The translations under genes and the position numbers were made by a program. From Anaerolineaceae bacterium UBA6073 (GTDB lineage: Bacteria; Chloroflexota; Anaerolineae; Anaerolineales; Anaerolineaceae), in assembly GCA_002436085.1 (NCBI GenBank), contig DIXT01000012.1, forward strand, positions 8,543-49,913: a stretch of 41,371 nt of DNA, given 5' to 3'. Below the pieces are notes generated by a model. It searched no databases. It saw only the letters and a program-made list of their open reading frames with translations, and was not told the DNA's origin. This document shows positions 39,578 to 41,371 of the stretch, piece by piece; the first letter of the stretch is position 1; each line of letters opens with the position of its first letter.

Positions 39578-39769
39578 TCTTGCCTTATTGTTGGTCAAAC
39601 AACGAACGACATTACCACATTCCAGTCAGTCCCGGAAGCGCAAAACTGCCTCCTGGGAACGGGCGAAGTGGTTGTCCTTCAGGTCTTTCAGAAAAGGGGG
39701 ACCGGCAATCACCTGCCTTTTCGGTCTGGAGATCAAGCCAGACCAAGGATAATAAAGCTTCCGCATCGC

Positions 39770-39871
39770 TCATTTCACCAGTAGCGGTAGATAGACACTG
39801 AGCACGAACTCATCCGCGCCGATCTCCGGCTATCCGACCTCACACCGGTTTCCATCGATATCCTCGACCTG
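39770..39871 (-). pseudogene. C-terminal remnant of a secreted surface protein
   Basis: On the minus strand one frame reads VEDIDGNRCEVG, then TAG, then PEIGADEFVLSVYLPLLVK and TGA. The ending VYLPLLVK is nearly the same as LYLPILLR at the end of the LRR protein at 35310, so I take it as the conserved tail of a Chloroflexota surface protein whose 5' part has been replaced by repeat R4, which starts at the point where the frame is cut. There is no start codon and one internal stop. Confidence 0.4.
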
Positions 39872-39979
39872 GGAGATGGGGACCTGCAAAAACCTTAGAG
39901 ACCTTCGGTCACATTCCGCACGCGGTCAGCCCACACAGCCTTCGGCTTGGGGTGCTACGCAAGACCGGTGCGATCAGAG
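39864..39979 (+). repeat. Dispersed repeat R4 (short form, 116 bp)
   Basis: Fourth copy, same orientation, colinear with R3 and ending with the 51-bp core at 39923-39973. The rest of the gap (39578-40037) has no supported gene apart from the surface-protein remnant. Confidence 0.85.
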
Positions 39980-40037
39980 GATTTACAATAGGCTGGCGGC
40001 TTGCAGCACGTTCCATTGCCCCCAAGCCAGGCTGCGC

Positions 40038-40973
40038 TTACAATGCCCCCTTCAACAGCATAGCCAGCGCCATAATCAATGGGATGCTAATAATCGTCAA
40101 TAGGGTGGTCAGGATGACGGTCTGTACCGCGGTGTTGACGTCTTGCCGGTACTTCGTGGCAAACAGAATGGTGTTGGTGGCGGTTGGGGCTGAGGCTGTG
40201 ATCACGCTGGCGAAGAACAGGGTTTTGTCCTGCGCCAGGTAAAAAATGAGCGCGATCATGATCAAAGGAATCAGGATATTTCTGGCGAGCACCGTCTTCC
40301 ACAATGCCAGATCGCGCAGGTTGAAATTGCGCCACATTAAATAGAATTGGCAGCCAATGATGATCATTGCCAGAGGGGTGTGCAGTCCGGTGATATAACG
40401 AAGCGTGGTCTGGACGACGTCCGGCAGGCGGATGTTGAAGAGCACCAGTGTGAGGGCGATGAGGAGCGAAATAATCCCGGGGTTCAAGAACGTTTTCCAC
40501 TTGGATGCGCCGCTTTCGCCGTTCATCAGGCGGATGCCGTAGGTCCACGCAAAGAGGTTGAAAACAGCCACAAAAACAGAGCCGTACAGCACGCCGGTTT
40601 CTCCCAGGAGCGCGCGCAGCAGGGGGAGGGAAAAGAAGCCCGCGTTGTAAAAAACCGTCGAATAAACCAGCATCATCTTCCGGTTCGGGACTTCGTTTCT
40701 GAAAATGAGTTTGGAGATAAGGATGCCGGCCGCGTGGGTTAAGGCTGCCAGGAGGGCGGCTATCAGCAGGTTCTTAATCAGGGAGCGCTCAAACGACGCC
40801 TGAAAAGCCATGATGATCACGCAGGGAATGACGATGATCAGGAGTAGGTCGGTGATTTGGCGCGCGCCTTCTTCGCGCAGAATCCCGAATTTGGCGGCGA
40901 GGAAGCCAGCACCAATCAGAATAAAGATGATGAAGATTTGTTGGATGACGATGAGGGCGCCTTCAAGGATCAT
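40038..40973 (-). CDS. AEC-family (auxin efflux carrier type) transporter
   Basis: The 311-residue protein is almost entirely hydrophobic with about ten helices, in the arrangement of AEC/Mem_trans transporters: FILIGAGFLAAKFGILREEGARQITDLLLIIVIPCVIIMAFQ near the start (with the conserved I.PC.I... motif in helix 2), LPLLRALLGETGVLYGSVFVAVFNLFAWTYGI in the middle and ASVITASAPTATNTILFATKY near the end. AEC members export or import organic acids, malonate or hydrophobic solutes; the substrate cannot be told here. No clear ribosome site, so the exact start is uncertain. Confidence 0.88.
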   Translation of the reverse strand: MILEGALIVIQQIFIIFILIGAGFLAAKFGILREEGARQITDLLLIIVIPCVIIMAFQASFERSLIKNLLIAALLAALTHAAGILISKLIFRNEVPNRKMMLVYSTVFYNAGFFSLPLLRALLGETGVLYGSVFVAVFNLFAWTYGIRLMNGESGASKWKTFLNPGIISLLIALTLVLFNIRLPDVVQTTLRYITGLHTPLAMIIIGCQFYLMWRNFNLRDLALWKTVLARNILIPLIMIALIFYLAQDKTLFFASVITASAPTATNTILFATKYRQDVNTAVQTVILTTLLTIISIPLIMALAMLLKGAL

Positions 40974-41212
40974 GCTGGCTTTCGTTTCTGCGGACTGGTG
41001 GTTTTAATTTGTTTTCTTTGCGCTGCTCTAAAATTACCCACGCGCATGCCTGCGAATCATAACATCTTTTAGTCGGGAATAAGGGGGAAGGTGGAAGGTG
41101 GATTTTCTGGTTGGTATTACGCCTGGTATTGAAGGGTGAAATTCTGATTCATGGTGCTGAATTGTCGCGGGATCGATAACACAATCGAGTACCCTGCAGG
41201 AAAAATGCTCAA
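40974..41212. other. Non-coding right edge before terminal repeats
   Basis: AT- and GC-mixed sequence without a supported gene or promoter. The 85-codon minus-strand frame (41034-41291) runs into the terminal repeat and lacks a ribosome site. Confidence 0.5.
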
Positions 41213-41371
41213 AGCTTCCCCTGGGGGAAGCTGGCGAGCGCAGCGAGACTGATGAGGGTAAGTAGAAGACCCTCATCCGCCCTGCGGGCACCTTCCCCCA
41301 CGGGGAAGGTCAGTTAACCCTCATCCACGCGGAGGGCATGTTGTTTTAAGCTTCCCCTGGGGGAAGCTGGC
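41213..41371. repeat. Interspersed palindromic repeats at the right edge
   Basis: A 23-base unit starting AGCTTCCCCTGGGGGAAGCT occurs twice as exact copies (41213-41235 and 41349-41371, the second cut by the window end). Each unit is itself palindromic. Between them lie related parts: GATGAGGGT/ACCCTCATC inverted repeats and CACCTTCCCCCACGGGGAAGGT (41290-41311). This mosaic of short GC-rich palindromes is typical of dispersed intergenic repeat families. Confidence 0.85.

Noticed and set aside
32713..39973. The four core copies as a CRISPR array
   Set aside because: Copies are kilobases apart with genes between them, are longer than typical repeats with two different left flanks, and no cas gene is present.

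Overview
The window looks like a piece of a chromosome from an uncultured or little-studied member of the Chloroflexota, most likely class Anaerolineae. This is inferred from the gene repertoire, not from a marker gene. The supporting traits are proline/threonine-rich linkers in envelope proteins, a fused formiminotransferase-cyclodeaminase, DUF2089/SHOCT-like regulators, a Tat-exported L,D-transpeptidase, and surface proteins ending in a YLPxxx(K/R)-like tail. The first 25 kb is GC-rich and densely packed. The second half is a patchwork of AT-richer cassettes, dispersed repeats, an insertion sequence and decayed genes.

Layout. 0.2-1 kb: a small regulatory pair on the minus strand (DUF2089 zinc-ribbon protein and SHOCT-like protein). 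1.2-5.8 kb: housekeeping genes on the plus strand: ftcD (histidine/folate metabolism), dcd and a YjjX-type NTPase (nucleotide pool), a cysteine-cluster protein, two tandem PII-like (DUF970, c-di-AMP receptor type) proteins and a DUF4013 membrane protein. 5.8-9.5 kb: AMMECR1 (minus), then a tight cell-wall operon of an N-acetylmuramoyl-L-alanine amidase and two L,D-transpeptidases. 9.5-10.9 kb: a hypothetical and a thioredoxin-TPR (CnoX-like) protein. 10.9-15.9 kb, minus strand: remnant of one FAD oxidoreductase, a CrtI/CrtISO-like oxidoreductase probably starting at ATT, a TspO-like membrane protein, a broken flavodoxin-like reductase, and rlmD. 16.1-17.6 kb: serC and tRNA-Val(GAC). 17.8-25 kb: a complete oligopeptide-type ABC importer operon (SBP, two permeases, two ATPases) ending in an L-Ala-D/L-Glu-type dipeptide epimerase; together with the upstream wall hydrolase genes this suggests murein-peptide recycling. 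25.1-25.3 kb: a decayed Fpg/Nei-like gene. 25.4-28.5 kb: an AT-richer two-gene cassette, a RecQ helicase fused to a phosphoribosyltransferase domain translationally coupled to a DprA-like protein. 28.8-30.9 kb: a T-box-controlled thrS whose product lacks the TGS domain.

31-41 kb is accessory. It holds a lipoprotein, a truncated small membrane protein, a HEAT-repeat protein, an IS256-family transposase with a large internal deletion, a plant-type LRR surface protein split by one in-frame amber codon, a three-gene cassette (nuclease-like protein frameshifted at a C6 run, HhH-GPD/EndoIII-like Fe-S glycosylase, DUF6884-type protein), an AEC transporter, and short repeats at the right edge. A 51-bp core, always in the same orientation, recurs four times between 32.7 and 40 kb inside two larger repeat types (231 bp twice, 116 bp twice).

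The best candidates for undescribed biology are the RecQ-PRTase/DprA pair, which resembles the logic of the ShosTA toxin-antitoxin defence pair but with a fused helicase, and the nuclease-like/HhH-GPD/DUF6884 cassette. The high density of single-event gene lesions (amber codon, homopolymer frameshifts, nonsense codons) is notable and could be either real decay or local assembly error.
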